The position numbers and the translations under genes were made by a program. A stretch of 64,000 nt of DNA, taken from Pseudomonas pseudonitroreducens. Its GTDB lineage: Bacteria; Pseudomonadota; Gammaproteobacteria; Pseudomonadales; Pseudomonadaceae. The notes below the pieces were generated by a model. That model was not told the origin of the DNA and ran no database searches. It saw only the letters and a list, made by a program, of their open reading frames with translations. Positions 1 to 9,530 of this stretch are shown here, piece by piece; the stretch's first letter is position 1; every line of letters begins with the position of its first letter. Where the stretch lies: assembly GCF_021603645.1 (NCBI RefSeq), contig NZ_BQHJ01000001.1:682001-746000 (forward strand), written 5' to 3'.

Positions 1-1104
<1,104 letters not shown>

Positions 1105-1156
1105 CACGCTTTCTTCCAACCAAAGAATCAAGATCAACGCATCAAGGAGTCATTCC

Positions 1157-1435
1157 ATGCCCATGACCAAGGACCAACTGGTTCGCGATATCGCCGAATC
1201 CCTCGACCTGACCCAGGCCGCCGTGCGCGGTGTGTTCGAGCAACTGGCGCAGATCACCCAGGATGCCCTGGAGAACGACGGCGAGCTGACCCTGCCGGGT
1301 ATCGGCAAGCTCAAGGTCAGCGAGCGCGCAGCCCGCACCGGCCGTAACCCGCAGACCGGCAAGAGCATCGAGATCGCCGCGAAGAAGGCGGTGCGCCTGG
1401 TGCCCGCCAAGGCCCTGGTCGACAGCCTGAACTGA
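1157..1435 (+). CDS. HU-family DNA-binding protein
   Basis: A 92-residue histone-like protein of the HU/IHF fold. The helical N-terminus (TKDQLVRDIAES) is followed by the beta-arm signature ERAARTGRNPQTGKSIEI, which contains the arm-tip proline and the RNPQTG core that intercalates DNA. ATG 1157 is chosen because AAGGAG lies eight bases upstream; a longer in-frame start at 1088 would overlap ligA. The sequence diverges from the main HupA/HupB type: it has LPGIGKLKV where HU has GFGTFEV. It is therefore probably an HU paralogue, not the main nucleoid HU. It follows ligA by about 50 bp and may be co-transcribed. Confidence 0.9.
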   Translation: MPMTKDQLVRDIAESLDLTQAAVRGVFEQLAQITQDALENDGELTLPGIGKLKVSERAARTGRNPQTGKSIEIAAKKAVRLVPAKALVDSLN

Positions 1436-1505
1436 TCGGCAGGCCCGTTCCGGTCCCTGTGTTGCGATGCAGGGCGGGGCGGGCCAGCGGTAGACGGAGA
1501 GCGAA

Positions 1506-1883
1506 ATGGACAAGGCAAGAAAGCAGCGCCTGCTCGGCGTTGGCGCACTGGTGCTGTTGTTCGGGGCCTACGTGGCCTGGACCGAGCGCCCGCAGATCGT
1601 CCTCCACTATGACGGCGTAGGTGGGCCGGCGGTGAGTTACAGCTTCAAGGAAAACGGCGAGGAATCCCTTGCCGGTGAAATCAAGCCGGGCGAGGCGCGC
1701 GCCTTCCCGCTGCGCCTGCTGCGTTCGGGTGAGTACCGGGTCGCCTTCCAGTTCCACCAGGGGGCAGAGCGCTACTCCACGTTCAGCACTCGTCCGGGCT
1801 ACAGCAAGATGGACCTGTTCATCGGGCCGAACCTGGAAGTTTCCACCCAGCCTCGGCCCGAGGGATTGCTGCAAGAGCCGTAG
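1506..1883 (+). CDS. Small membrane-anchored protein of unknown function
   Basis: A 125-residue protein with a short basic N-terminus (MDKARKQR) and one hydrophobic segment at about residues 9-25, so probably a signal anchor with the rest in the periplasm. The soluble part has alternating hydrophobic residues suggesting a beta-sandwich, and no cysteine or catalytic motif. GGAGAGCG lies just upstream of the ATG. It follows the HU-like gene by 70 bp in the same direction. I do not recognise a family. It sits between ligA and dnaX, where pseudomonads commonly carry small conserved hypotheticals. Confidence 0.7.
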   Translation: MDKARKQRLLGVGALVLLFGAYVAWTERPQIVLHYDGVGGPAVSYSFKENGEESLAGEIKPGEARAFPLRLLRSGEYRVAFQFHQGAERYSTFSTRPGYSKMDLFIGPNLEVSTQPRPEGLLQEP

Positions 1884-1888
1884 CGCCC

Positions 1889-2248
1889 TTACAGATACTC
1901 GGCGACCAGCACGAGATTGCGCGCGCCGCCCTGGCTGGCGGTACGGATCATTGCGGAGAAATCCCCGTTCGGCGGGCTGAGCTTCTCGACGGGGCGCCCC
2001 TGGTTGTCGGTGAGGCGATAGTTCACCACGGGCTGGTTGCCGCGAGGCTCGCTGAGCTGAAGGCTCAGGGATTGCCTGCATTGGCTGATCTCGATGCGAC
2101 TGCTGCCGCGGGTGAAATCGCTCACGCCGATCTGGCAGGTTGGCTCGACGATGGCGCCGCGAAAGGTGATGGTGCCGCCACTGGCCGCCTGCAGCGGGCC
2201 GCAGAGAGCAATGGCGAGTAACGCAGTACAGCCCACGACAGATCGCAT
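1889..2248 (-). CDS. Short type 1 fimbrial-like secreted protein
   Basis: A 119-residue protein with a clear Sec signal peptide (MRSVVGCTALLAIALCGPLQA, cleavage after AAS or QA). The mature part begins GTITFRGAIVEPTCQIG, which matches the start of chaperone-usher pilins, and two cysteines (in PTCQIG and QCRQS) could form the usual pilin disulfide. It ends in a beta strand with a penultimate aromatic residue (VAEYL), as pilins do. At about 100 mature residues it is shorter than a typical major pilin (about 150). No usher or chaperone gene lies nearby, so it is an orphan. It is convergent with the preceding gene, with stops 5 bp apart. Confidence 0.75.
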   Translation of the reverse strand: MRSVVGCTALLAIALCGPLQAASGGTITFRGAIVEPTCQIGVSDFTRGSSRIEISQCRQSLSLQLSEPRGNQPVVNYRLTDNQGRPVEKLSPPNGDFSAMIRTASQGGARNLVLVAEYL

Positions 2249-2399
2249 TCGGACACTCCTTGCTTGGCATCGGGCCGCCTCGAACGGGAGGCCTCATCCA
2301 GTGCTTCGGCATGCCGTGAAGAACCTTGAGCGACTGGACGGAGAACTGCTCGTGGGCTGCGATGCGTATCAAGGTAATGAACGTAAGTGTTTGAAGTGC

Positions 2400-2427
2400 T
2401 TGTAACTTGCGCTCAAGCCGCTACAAT
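2400..2427 (+). promoter_or_regulatory. Probable sigma-70 promoter of ffs
   Basis: TTGTAA (2400-2405) and TACAAT (2422-2427) are separated by 16 bp and lie just upstream of the SRP RNA. Transcription would start near 2434, giving a short 5' leader that RNase P would remove. Confidence 0.5.
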
Positions 2428-2461
2428 GGCGCGGCTCGCCGAACTGGCGGGTTCTCGCGAT

Positions 2462-2571
2462 GGTGGCCCTGTCGGTCCCCCCGCAACGATTACTCGCTTA
2501 CCTGGTCAGGTCCGGAAGGAAGCAGCCAAGGCGGGGACATTGTGTGCCGGGGTGTGGCTGGCGGGGCCGCC
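2462..2571 (+). ncRNA. ffs: Signal recognition particle 4.5S RNA
   Basis: This is the small bacterial SRP RNA that pairs with Ffh for co-translational membrane targeting. The apical Ffh-binding loop GGTCAGGTCCGGAAGGAAGC is at about 2505-2524. It is flanked by the long stem: GGTGGCCCTG at the 5' end pairs with GGGGCCGCC-type sequence at the 3' end, and CCCGCAACG with TGTGCCGGG. The ends are set by homology to the E. coli molecule and may be off by a few bases. No protein gene overlaps; open frames here are fortuitous. Confidence 0.95.
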
Positions 2572-2627
2572 TCCATTTCGGGGCCTGGAAAATGGCCCGC
2601 CTCGCGCCCTGTCGAGCGCTGCCCGTC

Positions 2628-3350
2628 TCAGCGGTAGTGATCCAGGATCTGCTCGATCTTCCCTGACGCCTTGATCTTCGCCAGCACCGAGAGCACCTCG
2701 TCGGCGCGGACTTCGGGCGTGTCCAGCACCATGCACGCCAGTGGCGTTTCCTCGATCACGCTGGCGATTCGCAGTCGCTCCGCCTCGGGCAGTTCACGGT
2801 TGAACCAGCTCAGCGCGAACTCGCTGCTGATTGCGTACTGATAACGGCCGATGCGCAGCTTCTTCAGCACCAGTTCCTGGTTGCGCGCGTCGTCGCGAGT
2901 CAGCCAGTGGCTGTCCAGCAACGGCTGCAGGCGCGGGTAGTGATAGCCCAGCACGGTACCGACGGATTGGCTGGGCAAGGTTTCCAGCCTGTCCGCCGGG
3001 GCATCGCGGACCACCAGCAGGTCGCGCTGCACCATCAGTGGCACGGTCCAGCGATAATTGTCGAACTCATGTTCGATCCAGGTGCGCGACACGTAGCAGC
3101 GCACATCCACGGACTGGCTGAGCAGCGCCTGCTCGATCCGGGCGCGGGGCACGATATGGAAGGCAGCGGTTCGGCCCAGCTCGTGCGCCGCTTCGTTGAA
3201 CAGCTCGAACATGATGCCGCCGGTCAGCTCACCATTCTCGATCTGCGCGAGCGGCATCGCCCAGCTGTCGACCACCGAGAAGCGCAGGGGACGGTCGTCG
3301 GCCTGGGCGAGGGTGGCGGTGAGCAGCAGGGCGGTGGCGAGGAAGCGCAT
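2628..3350 (-). CDS. Periplasmic solute-binding protein, SBP_bac_3 type
   Basis: A 240-residue protein with a Sec signal peptide (MRFLATALLLTATLAQA) followed by the amino-acid-binding-protein fold: LRFSVVDSWAMPLAQIENGELTGGIMFELFNEAAHELG is the usual first lobe. I choose the ATG at 3350 because it starts the signal peptide; an in-frame codon at 3383 would place charged residues ahead of it. No ABC permease is nearby, so it may be an orphan receptor or a sensor-type binding protein. The conserved ligand arginine is not obvious by eye, so the substrate is unknown. Divergent from dnaX. Confidence 0.85.
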   Translation of the reverse strand: MRFLATALLLTATLAQADDRPLRFSVVDSWAMPLAQIENGELTGGIMFELFNEAAHELGRTAAFHIVPRARIEQALLSQSVDVRCYVSRTWIEHEFDNYRWTVPLMVQRDLLVVRDAPADRLETLPSQSVGTVLGYHYPRLQPLLDSHWLTRDDARNQELVLKKLRIGRYQYAISSEFALSWFNRELPEAERLRIASVIEETPLACMVLDTPEVRADEVLSVLAKIKASGKIEQILDHYR

Positions 3351-3502
3351 CAAGGCTCCGTTGATGGCAGAACGACGACACAATGCCGTTTAGACCGGCC
3401 CTTGCCAAGATGCGACAACGACCGGTGCGGACATCGAGTGCAATTTACGGTCCGCTTCGCTAGGATTAGCGCACTTCTGCTTACCTGTCGCGATGGATTT
3501 CA

Positions 3503-5641
3503 ATGAGTTATCAGGTTCTTGCCCGCAAATGGCGTCCGCGCTCGTTCCGCGAAATGGTCGGCCAGACCCATGTGCTCAAGGCCCTGATCAACGCGCTGGA
3601 CAACCAGCGCCTGCACCACGCCTACCTGTTCACCGGTACCCGTGGCGTGGGCAAGACCACCATCGCGCGGATTCTGGCCAAGTGCCTGAACTGCGAGACC
3701 GGCGTCAGCTCGACCCCCTGCGGGCAGTGCTCGGTGTGCCGCGAGATCGATGAGGGCCGCTTCGTCGACCTTATCGAAGTGGACGCCGCCAGCCGCACCA
3801 AGGTCGAGGACACCCGCGAGCTGCTCGACAACGTGCAGTACTCGCCGAGCCGCGGGCGCTACAAGGTTTACCTGATCGACGAAGTGCACATGCTCTCCAG
3901 CCACAGCTTCAACGCCCTGTTGAAGACCCTGGAGGAACCGCCGCCCCACGTGAAGTTCCTGCTGGCCACCACTGACCCGCAGAAGCTGCCAGTCACCATC
4001 CTGTCGCGCTGCCTGCAGTTCTCCCTGAAGAACATGCCGCCAGAGCGCGTGGTGGAGCACCTCACCCACGTCCTGGGCGCCGAGAACGTGCCGTTCGAGG
4101 ACGATGCGCTGTGGCTGCTCGGCCGTGCCGCCGATGGTTCCATGCGTGATGCCATGAGCCTCACCGACCAGGCCATCGCCTTCGGCGAGGGCAAGGTGCT
4201 GGCCGCCGACGTGCGCGCCATGCTCGGCACCCTGGATCACGGTCAGGTCTACGGCGTGCTGCATGCGCTGCTGGAAGGCGATGCCCGTGCACTGCTGGAA
4301 GCCGTCCGCCACCTGGCCGAACAAGGCCCGGACTGGGGTGGTGTGCTGGCTGAAATACTCAACGTGCTGCACCGCGTGGCCATTGCCCAGGCGCTGCCCG
4401 AGGCGGTGGACAACGGCCAGGGCGACCGCGACCGCGTGCTGGCACTGGCCCAGGCCCTGCCGGCCGAGGACGTGCAGTTCTATTACCAGATGGGCCTGAT
4501 CGGCCGCCGCGACCTGCCGCTGGCGCCCGATCCCCGTGGTGGTTTCGAGATGGTGCTGCTGCGCATGCTGGCGTTCCGCCCGGCGGATGCTGATGGCGCA
4601 CCGAGGTCACCACTAAAGGACCTGGGGATCAGCAAGGCCACGGCTGATTCCAACCCGAACCCAGTGGCCGGCGCCGCCGTTGCAGCGCCGGTTGCATCCA
4701 TTGCCGCGCCAGCTGTTGCGCCTGTGCCGGCTGCTGCGGTTGCGCCTGCTGTTGTCGCGCCTCAGCCTCAGGCGGCTCCGGCTCCTTCCGCGCAAGCCGA
4801 ACCTGCCGTTGCGCCTGCTCCGGTTATCGAACCTGTGCCTGAGCCGGCCCCGGTCGAGCCTGAAGCCGCTGTGCAGCCCGAGCCGAAGGTGCCGGTTGTC
4901 GAACCGGAACCGACCGTCGCCGAAGCGCCGGTCGATCTGCCGTGGGACGAGCCTGCCGCACCGGTTGTGGTGACTCCCGCGCCAATGCAACCTGCTGCAC
5001 CTGCACCTGCACCTGCACCTGCACCGATAGCCGCCACGCCGGCACCGGTCGAGACGCCGGCAGCCAAGGTGGAAGAGCCTGCACCGAGCATTGCCGACGT
5101 TCTGGCCGAGGACGACGACCGCGATGACGAGCCGCCGCCAGCCGAGGACTACTACGAAGTCGACATGGAATCCTACGGCTACCTCGAGGGCGAGGCACCG
5201 CAGGAGCAGGTCGAGGCGGAACCCGAGCCCGCCGCCATGCCCGCCACCGGGCTTGCCGCCGAGTGGCTGGAGCTGTTCCCGCGCCTGGGCCTGGCCGGCC
5301 TGACCGCCAGCATTGGCGCCAACTGCACCCTGGTGGCAGTGGACGGCGACAACTGGCACCTGCACCTGGACCCGGGCCAGAGCGCGCTGTTCAACGCGAC
5401 CCAGCAGCGCCGCCTGAACGACGCCCTGAACCAGTTCCACGGGCGTACCCTGACCCTGCAGGTCACCCAGCAGAAGCCCGAGCAGGAAACCCCGGCCCAG
5501 GCCGCCGCGCGCAAGCGCGCCGAGCGTCAGCGCCAGGCCGAGGCGTCGATTGCCGCCGACCCGTATGTGCTACAGATGAAGCAACAGTTCGCCGCGATTG
5601 TCCGCGACGGTACTATCGAACCCCTGGAGGCCAAGGCGTGA
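3503..5641 (+). CDS. dnaX: DNA polymerase III subunit tau/gamma
   Basis: A 712-residue clamp-loader ATPase. The N-terminus [15 protein letters not shown] is diagnostic. Walker A is GTRGVGKT (45-52), the zinc module uses Cys64, 73, 76 and 79, and the DEVHMLS Walker B is near residue 125. Clamp-loader domain III extends to about residue 365. A Pro/Ala/Val/Glu-rich linker (about 390-560) separates it from the tau C-terminal domain that contacts DnaB and the alpha subunit ([19 protein letters not shown] onwards). I see no A-rich slippery heptamer like that of E. coli dnaX, so a short gamma form would need another mechanism. First gene of the dnaX-ybaB-recR cluster. Confidence 0.97.
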   Translation: MSYQVLARKWRPRSFREMVGQTHVLKALINALDNQRLHHAYLFTGTRGVGKTTIARILAKCLNCETGVSSTPCGQCSVCREIDEGRFVDLIEVDAASRTKVEDTRELLDNVQYSPSRGRYKVYLIDEVHMLSSHSFNALLKTLEEPPPHVKFLLATTDPQKLPVTILSRCLQFSLKNMPPERVVEHLTHVLGAENVPFEDDALWLLGRAADGSMRDAMSLTDQAIAFGEGKVLAADVRAMLGTLDHGQVYGVLHALLEGDARALLEAVRHLAEQGPDWGGVLAEILNVLHRVAIAQALPEAVDNGQGDRDRVLALAQALPAEDVQFYYQMGLIGRRDLPLAPDPRGGFEMVLLRMLAFRPADADGAPRSPLKDLGISKATADSNPNPVAGAAVAAPVASIAAPAVAPVPAAAVAPAVVAPQPQAAPAPSAQAEPAVAPAPVIEPVPEPAPVEPEAAVQPEPKVPVVEPEPTVAEAPVDLPWDEPAAPVVVTPAPMQPAAPAPAPAPAPIAATPAPVETPAAKVEEPAPSIADVLAEDDDRDDEPPPAEDYYEVDMESYGYLEGEAPQEQVEAEPEPAAMPATGLAAEWLELFPRLGLAGLTASIGANCTLVAVDGDNWHLHLDPGQSALFNATQQRRLNDALNQFHGRTLTLQVTQQKPEQETPAQAAARKRAERQRQAEASIAADPYVLQMKQQFAAIVRDGTIEPLEAKA
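4995..5024 (+). repeat. Hexanucleotide tandem repeat in dnaX
   Basis: Five perfect copies of CTGCAC in frame, encoding alternating Pro-Ala in the tau linker. This is a likely site of length variation between strains. Confidence 0.9.
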
Positions 5642-5678
5642 GCCTTGGTCGACGACTGAACGAATCGAGGAACTCGAC

Positions 5679-6005
5679 ATGATGAAAGGTGGCATGGCCG
5701 GCCTGATGAAGCAGGCCCAGCAGATGCAGGAAAAAATGCAGAAGATGCAGGAAGAGCTGGCCAACGCCGAAGTGACCGGTCAATCCGGCGCCGGCCTGGT
5801 GAGCGTGGTGATGACCGGCCGCCACGACGTCAAGCGCGTCTCCCTGGATGACAGCCTGATGCAGGAAGACAAGGAAATCCTCGAGGACCTGATCGCCGCT
5901 GCGGTGAACGACGCCGTGCGCAAGATCGAGCAGAACAACCAGGAGAAAATGTCCGGCATGACCGCCGGCATGCAACTCCCGCCCGGTTTCAAGATGCCCT
6001 TCTGA
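5679..6005 (+). CDS. ybaB: YbaB/EbfC nucleoid-associated protein
   Basis: A 108-residue homodimeric DNA-binding protein. It starts [27 protein letters not shown], the amphipathic helix typical of the family, followed by [23 protein letters not shown] and the C-terminal PPGFKMPF tail. Start ATG 5679 is preceded by GAGGAACT. It lies 37 bp after dnaX and before recR, the conserved dnaX-ybaB-recR order. Its role is in nucleoid structure, and a link to RecR-mediated repair has been suggested from this gene order. Confidence 0.95.
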   Translation: MMKGGMAGLMKQAQQMQEKMQKMQEELANAEVTGQSGAGLVSVVMTGRHDVKRVSLDDSLMQEDKEILEDLIAAAVNDAVRKIEQNNQEKMSGMTAGMQLPPGFKMPF

Positions 6006-6020
6006 ACCCGGCTCTGCCCC

Positions 6021-6099
6021 TGTAGGAGCGAGCTTGCTCGCGAACACGCTTCCGGCCTCTTCGGTCTGGCAGGGTTCGCGAACGAGCTCGCTCCTACAG
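6021..6099. repeat. REP pair (inverted REPIN/BIME)
   Basis: TGTAGGAGCGAGCTTGCTCG (6021-6040) and its inverse ending CTCGCTCCTACAG (to 6099) flank a 25-30 bp spacer. This is the common Pseudomonas REP palindrome, here between ybaB and recR, where it could fold into a hairpin in the mRNA. Confidence 0.9.
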
Positions 6100-6132
6100 T
6101 CGTTCTAACCTCCGGAAATTCGAGACCGTCCC

Positions 6133-6732
6133 ATGAGCTTCACGCCGCTGATCCGCCAACTGATCGACGCCCTGCGCACCCTGCCCGGAGTGGGGCAGAA
6201 GAGTGCCCAGCGCATGGCGCTGCAGCTGCTGGAGCGCGATCGTAGTGGCGGCCTGCGCCTGGCCCAGGCGCTGACCCAGGCGATGGAAGGCGTTGGCCAC
6301 TGCAAGCAGTGCCGTACCCTGTCCGAGGATGAGTTCTGCCCGCAGTGCACCGACCCGCGCCGTGACGACAGTCTGCTGTGCGTGGTGGAAGGTCCGCTGG
6401 ACGTGTTTGCCGTTGAACAGACCGGCTACCGCGGCCGCTATTTCGTGCTCAAGGGACACCTGTCGCCGCTGGACGGCCTCGGCCCGGAGGCCATTGGTAT
6501 TCCCGAGCTGGAAGCGCGGATCAAGGCCGGCAATTTCAGCGAGATCATCCTGGCCACCAACCCTACGGTGGAAGGTGAGGCGACTGCCCACTACATCGCC
6601 CAGTTGCTGGGCGGCGGTGACCTGGTGCTGTCGCGCATCGCCCACGGCGTACCGCTGGGTGGCGAACTGGAACTGGTCGATGGCGGCACGCTGGCCCACG
6701 CCCTGGCAGGGCGAAGGCCGATCAGCCACTGA
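6133..6732 (+). CDS. recR: Recombination mediator RecR
   Basis: A 199-residue protein that works with RecF and RecO to load RecA on gapped DNA. The helix-hairpin-helix ([20 protein letters not shown]) is at residues 14-33. The C4 zinc finger is CKQC...CPQC (about 57-72), followed by the TOPRIM domain ([17 protein letters not shown] and [11 protein letters not shown]-like [16 protein letters not shown]). The C-terminal Walker-B-like region is present. The length is normal for the family. ATG 6133 follows the REP pair. It ends the dnaX operon and is followed by a hairpin terminator. Confidence 0.97.
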   Translation: MSFTPLIRQLIDALRTLPGVGQKSAQRMALQLLERDRSGGLRLAQALTQAMEGVGHCKQCRTLSEDEFCPQCTDPRRDDSLLCVVEGPLDVFAVEQTGYRGRYFVLKGHLSPLDGLGPEAIGIPELEARIKAGNFSEIILATNPTVEGEATAHYIAQLLGGGDLVLSRIAHGVPLGGELELVDGGTLAHALAGRRPISH

Positions 6733-6740
6733 CAGATTCG

Positions 6741-6771
6741 AACAAGGCCGGAGTGATTCCGGCCTTGTTGC
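6741..6771 (+). terminator. Hairpin terminator after recR
   Basis: AACAAGGCCGGA pairs with TCCGGCCTTGTT, separated by a short loop. The following TTGTTGCTTCT is only moderately T-rich. It may also serve the convergent rhodanese gene. Confidence 0.6.
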
Positions 6772-6779
6772 TTCTGACC

Positions 6780-7220
6780 TCAACAGGCGCAGCTGATCCC
6801 GGCGCCGCCCGCGGCTGGCGATTCGTCCGTGCCGACCAGCGCCAGGCCTTCATCCAGCCACCCGGTGACGCCACCGATCATCTCCTTCACCGGCAGGCCC
6901 AGCGCGGCGAGCCTGGCGGCGGCGCGGTGCACGCCATTGCAGTGAGGCCCCGCGCAGTACACGACGAACAGGCTGCCCGCCGGAAACTGTGCCATGCGTC
7001 GTGCGTCGATCTCCCGCGTCGGCAGGTTCAGCGCGCCGGGGACATGCCCACGAGCGAACGCGGCGGCATGGCGCACGTCGAGCAGAAGGAAATCCTGCTC
7101 GCCATTCTGCAGTGCGTCGTTGACGTCCGAGCAGTCGGTCTCGAAGGCCAGTCGGTGGCTGAAGTGGGCGAGGGCGTCGGCGGGCAGGGCGGCGGGGAAC
7201 TGACTGACGAGGCTGGGCAT
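6780..7220 (-). CDS. Rhodanese-domain protein
   Basis: A 146-residue single-domain rhodanese (sulfurtransferase or protein-cysteine phosphatase-like). LLLDVRHAAAFARGHVPGALNLPTREID (46-73) is the CH2A motif. The active-site loop follows VVYC89AGPHC94NG, with Cys89 as the probable persulfide-carrying residue and an unusual second cysteine in the loop. The C-terminus is rich in Gly/Ala and ends ISCAC. It is divergent from the FtrA-type regulator at 7314, with 93 bp between starts, which suggests control by that regulator. Confidence 0.88.
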   Translation of the reverse strand: MPSLVSQFPAALPADALAHFSHRLAFETDCSDVNDALQNGEQDFLLLDVRHAAAFARGHVPGALNLPTREIDARRMAQFPAGSLFVVYCAGPHCNGVHRAAARLAALGLPVKEMIGGVTGWLDEGLALVGTDESPAAGGAGISCAC

Positions 7221-7313
7221 GGCAAGGCTCCTGTGAAAGATCGGAGCACTGTATGTGCCTCTTCGAGTCGGCTACAGTGGCGGTCACGACACTGATCGGA
7301 AGTTTTCCGCCAA

Positions 7314-8282
7314 ATGCCGCGTAATCCCCTGGACGTAGCCATTCTCGCCTATGACGGCTTGTGCACCTTCGAATTCGGCATCGCCGTGGAGATCTTCGGC
7401 CTGCCTCGCCCCGAGTTCAATTTCCCCTGGTACAGCCACCGGGTCGTGGCGGTGGATCAGGGACCGCTGCGCGCGTTGGGGGGCATCCGTGTGCTGGCCG
7501 ATGGTGGGCTGGAGGCGCTCGATACGGCGGGCACCATCATCATGCCGGGCTGGCGGGATCGCGCCGAGGCGCCGTCTGCCGAATTGCTGCAGGCGCTGCG
7601 CAAGGCCCATGACGAAGGCGCGCGCCTGCTGTCGATCTGTTCCGGTGTGTTCATCCTGGCTGCCACTGGATTGCTGAACGGCCAGCGGGCGACCACGCAC
7701 TGGCGCTACGCCGAAGAACTGGCGGCACGCTACCCCTCGATCGATGTCGATGCCCAGGTGCTCTACGTGGACGCCGGGCAACTGATCACCTCCGCCGGCA
7801 GCGCGGCGGGCATCGATGCCTGCCTGCACCTGGTGGCGCGGGACTTCGGTGCGCAGGTTGGCAATAGCGTTGCGCGGCGGCTGGTGATGTCACCTCAGCG
7901 CGGCGGCGGTCAGGCACAGTTCATCCCGGCGCCGGTGGCGCAGACTCCCCGGCATGACCTCGCGGCGCTGCTGGACTGGGCGCGGCAGCAGTTGCACCGG
8001 TCGATTGCCGTCGGTGAACTGGCGAGCCGTGTGGCCATGAGCGAGCGCACCTTCCTGCGCCGTTTCAGTGAGGCCACCGGCATGACGCCCAAGGCCTGGC
8101 TGCAGCACGAGCGCATGCTGCGTGCGCGCGAGCTGCTGGAAAGCAGCGCCGACAGTGTCGAGCGTATAGCCGAGCGATGTGGCTTCGGCACCGTGGAGAG
8201 CTTCCGCAATGCCTTCCGCGGTGCCGCCGGCGTGGCACCCTCGGCGTACCGCGAGCGGTTCGGGACGGCGCATCTGTCCTAG
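7314..8282 (+). CDS. ftrA: AraC-family regulator with DJ-1/PfpI domain (FtrA type)
   Basis: A 322-residue GATase1-like/AraC fusion. Residues 5-190 form the DJ-1/PfpI domain (DVAILAYDGLCTFEFGIAVEIFG), with the nucleophile-elbow cysteine in LLSICSGVFILAATGLL (Cys109). Residues about 215-320 are the double HTH: VGELASRVAMSERTFLRRFSEATGMTPKAWL and VERIAERCGFGTVESFRNAFRG. FtrA-type regulators are often encoded beside rhodaneses, as here. Nitrile- or choline-related AraC fusions (GbdR, CdhR) share the architecture but not this neighbour. The ligand is unknown. Symbol given from architecture and context. Confidence 0.85.
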   Translation: MPRNPLDVAILAYDGLCTFEFGIAVEIFGLPRPEFNFPWYSHRVVAVDQGPLRALGGIRVLADGGLEALDTAGTIIMPGWRDRAEAPSAELLQALRKAHDEGARLLSICSGVFILAATGLLNGQRATTHWRYAEELAARYPSIDVDAQVLYVDAGQLITSAGSAAGIDACLHLVARDFGAQVGNSVARRLVMSPQRGGGQAQFIPAPVAQTPRHDLAALLDWARQQLHRSIAVGELASRVAMSERTFLRRFSEATGMTPKAWLQHERMLRARELLESSADSVERIAERCGFGTVESFRNAFRGAAGVAPSAYRERFGTAHLS

Positions 8283-8357
8283 CCGATGGCAGGTGTCTCG
8301 GCTTGAAAACCAAGCAAGCGCTAGGTAAGTTTCAGTCAAACCGCCTGGAGCATTGCC

Positions 8358-9506
8358 ATGTCTGCGTTCACCGACTACTTCGATGACAGCCACCGCCTGG
8401 TCCGCGACAGCGTGCGGCGCTTCGTCGAGCGTGAAATCCTCCCCCATGTCGCCGATTGGGAAGAGGCTGAGGAGTTTCCCCGTGAGCTGTACCGCAAGGC
8501 GGGCGAGGCCGGCATCCTCGGCATCGGCTATCCGGAGGCGCTCGGCGGCAGCCACGAGGGCGATCTGTTCGCCAAGGTGGCGGCCAGCGAGGAGCTGATG
8601 CGCTGCGGTTCCGGCGGGTTGGTGGCGGGGCTGGGATCGCTGGATATCGGCCTGCCGCCACTGATCAAGTGGGGCCGTCCGCAGTTGCGCGAGCGCATCG
8701 CGCCGCAGGTGCTGGCCGGTGAGAAGATCATGGCGCTGGCGGTCACCGAGCCGTCCGGCGGTTCCGATGTGGCCAGCCTGAAGACCCGCGCGGTGCGCGA
8801 CGGTGACTATTACCGCATAAGCGGCAGCAAGACCTTCATCACCAGCGGTGTGCGTGCCGACTACTACACCGTGGCGGTGCGCACCGGTGGGGATGGCTTC
8901 GGTGGCGTCAGCCTGCTGCTGGTGGAGAAGGGCACTCCCGGTTTCACCGTGGGCCGCAAGTTGAAGAAAATGGGCTGGTGGGCGTCGGACACCGCCGAGT
9001 TGTTCTTCGACGACTGCAAGGTGCCCGTGGGAAACCTCATCGGCGCTGAGAACATGGGTTTCGCCTGCATCATGGCCAACTTCCAGAGCGAGCGCCTGGC
9101 ACTGGCGATCATGGCCAACATGACGGCGCAATTGGCGCTCGACGAGGCGCTGGCCTGGAGCCGCGAGCGCGAGGCGTTTGGCAAGCCTGTCGGCAAGTTC
9201 CAGGTGCTCAAGCATCGGCTGGCGGAAATGGCGACGCAGGTCGAAGTGTCCCGCGAATTCACCTACCGCCAGGCGGCGAAGATGGCTGCCGGCAAGAGCG
9301 TGATCAAGGAAATCTCCATGGCCAAGAACTTCGCCACGGATGTCGCCGACCGGGTGACCTACGACGCGGTGCAGGTGCTGGGCGGCATGGGCTACATGCG
9401 CGAGAGTCTGGTGGAGCGGCTGTACCGCGACAACCGCATCCTCTCCATTGGCGGTGGTACGCGGGAGATCATGAACGAGATCATCGCCAAGCAGATGGGG
9501 CTCTGA
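8358..9506 (+). CDS. Acyl-CoA dehydrogenase
   Basis: A 382-residue FAD enzyme of acyl-CoA beta-oxidation or a related degradation pathway. N-terminal helical domain about 1-120. Family signature ALAVTEPSGGSDVASLKTRA is at about 130-149. A second signature is near the C-terminus (QVLGGMGYMRESLVERLYRDNRI). The segment that carries the catalytic Glu in short- and medium-chain enzymes (YEGT) reads GGGT. The base is therefore probably on another helix, as in isovaleryl- and long-chain-type enzymes; this is inference. AGCATTGCC precedes the ATG. It stands alone; the flanking genes do not form an obvious pathway. Confidence 0.95.
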   Translation: MSAFTDYFDDSHRLVRDSVRRFVEREILPHVADWEEAEEFPRELYRKAGEAGILGIGYPEALGGSHEGDLFAKVAASEELMRCGSGGLVAGLGSLDIGLPPLIKWGRPQLRERIAPQVLAGEKIMALAVTEPSGGSDVASLKTRAVRDGDYYRISGSKTFITSGVRADYYTVAVRTGGDGFGGVSLLLVEKGTPGFTVGRKLKKMGWWASDTAELFFDDCKVPVGNLIGAENMGFACIMANFQSERLALAIMANMTAQLALDEALAWSREREAFGKPVGKFQVLKHRLAEMATQVEVSREFTYRQAAKMAAGKSVIKEISMAKNFATDVADRVTYDAVQVLGGMGYMRESLVERLYRDNRILSIGGGTREIMNEIIAKQMGL

Positions 9507-9530
9507 GCGGCCAGTGGGGACGTCCGCCGC

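Noticed and set aside
2387-2674. Short plus-strand frames across 2387-2674
   Set aside because: They lie over the SRP RNA gene and lack any coding signal.
3503-5641. Programmed frameshift for gamma subunit
   Set aside because: No A-rich heptamer or strong following hairpin was found near the expected position.
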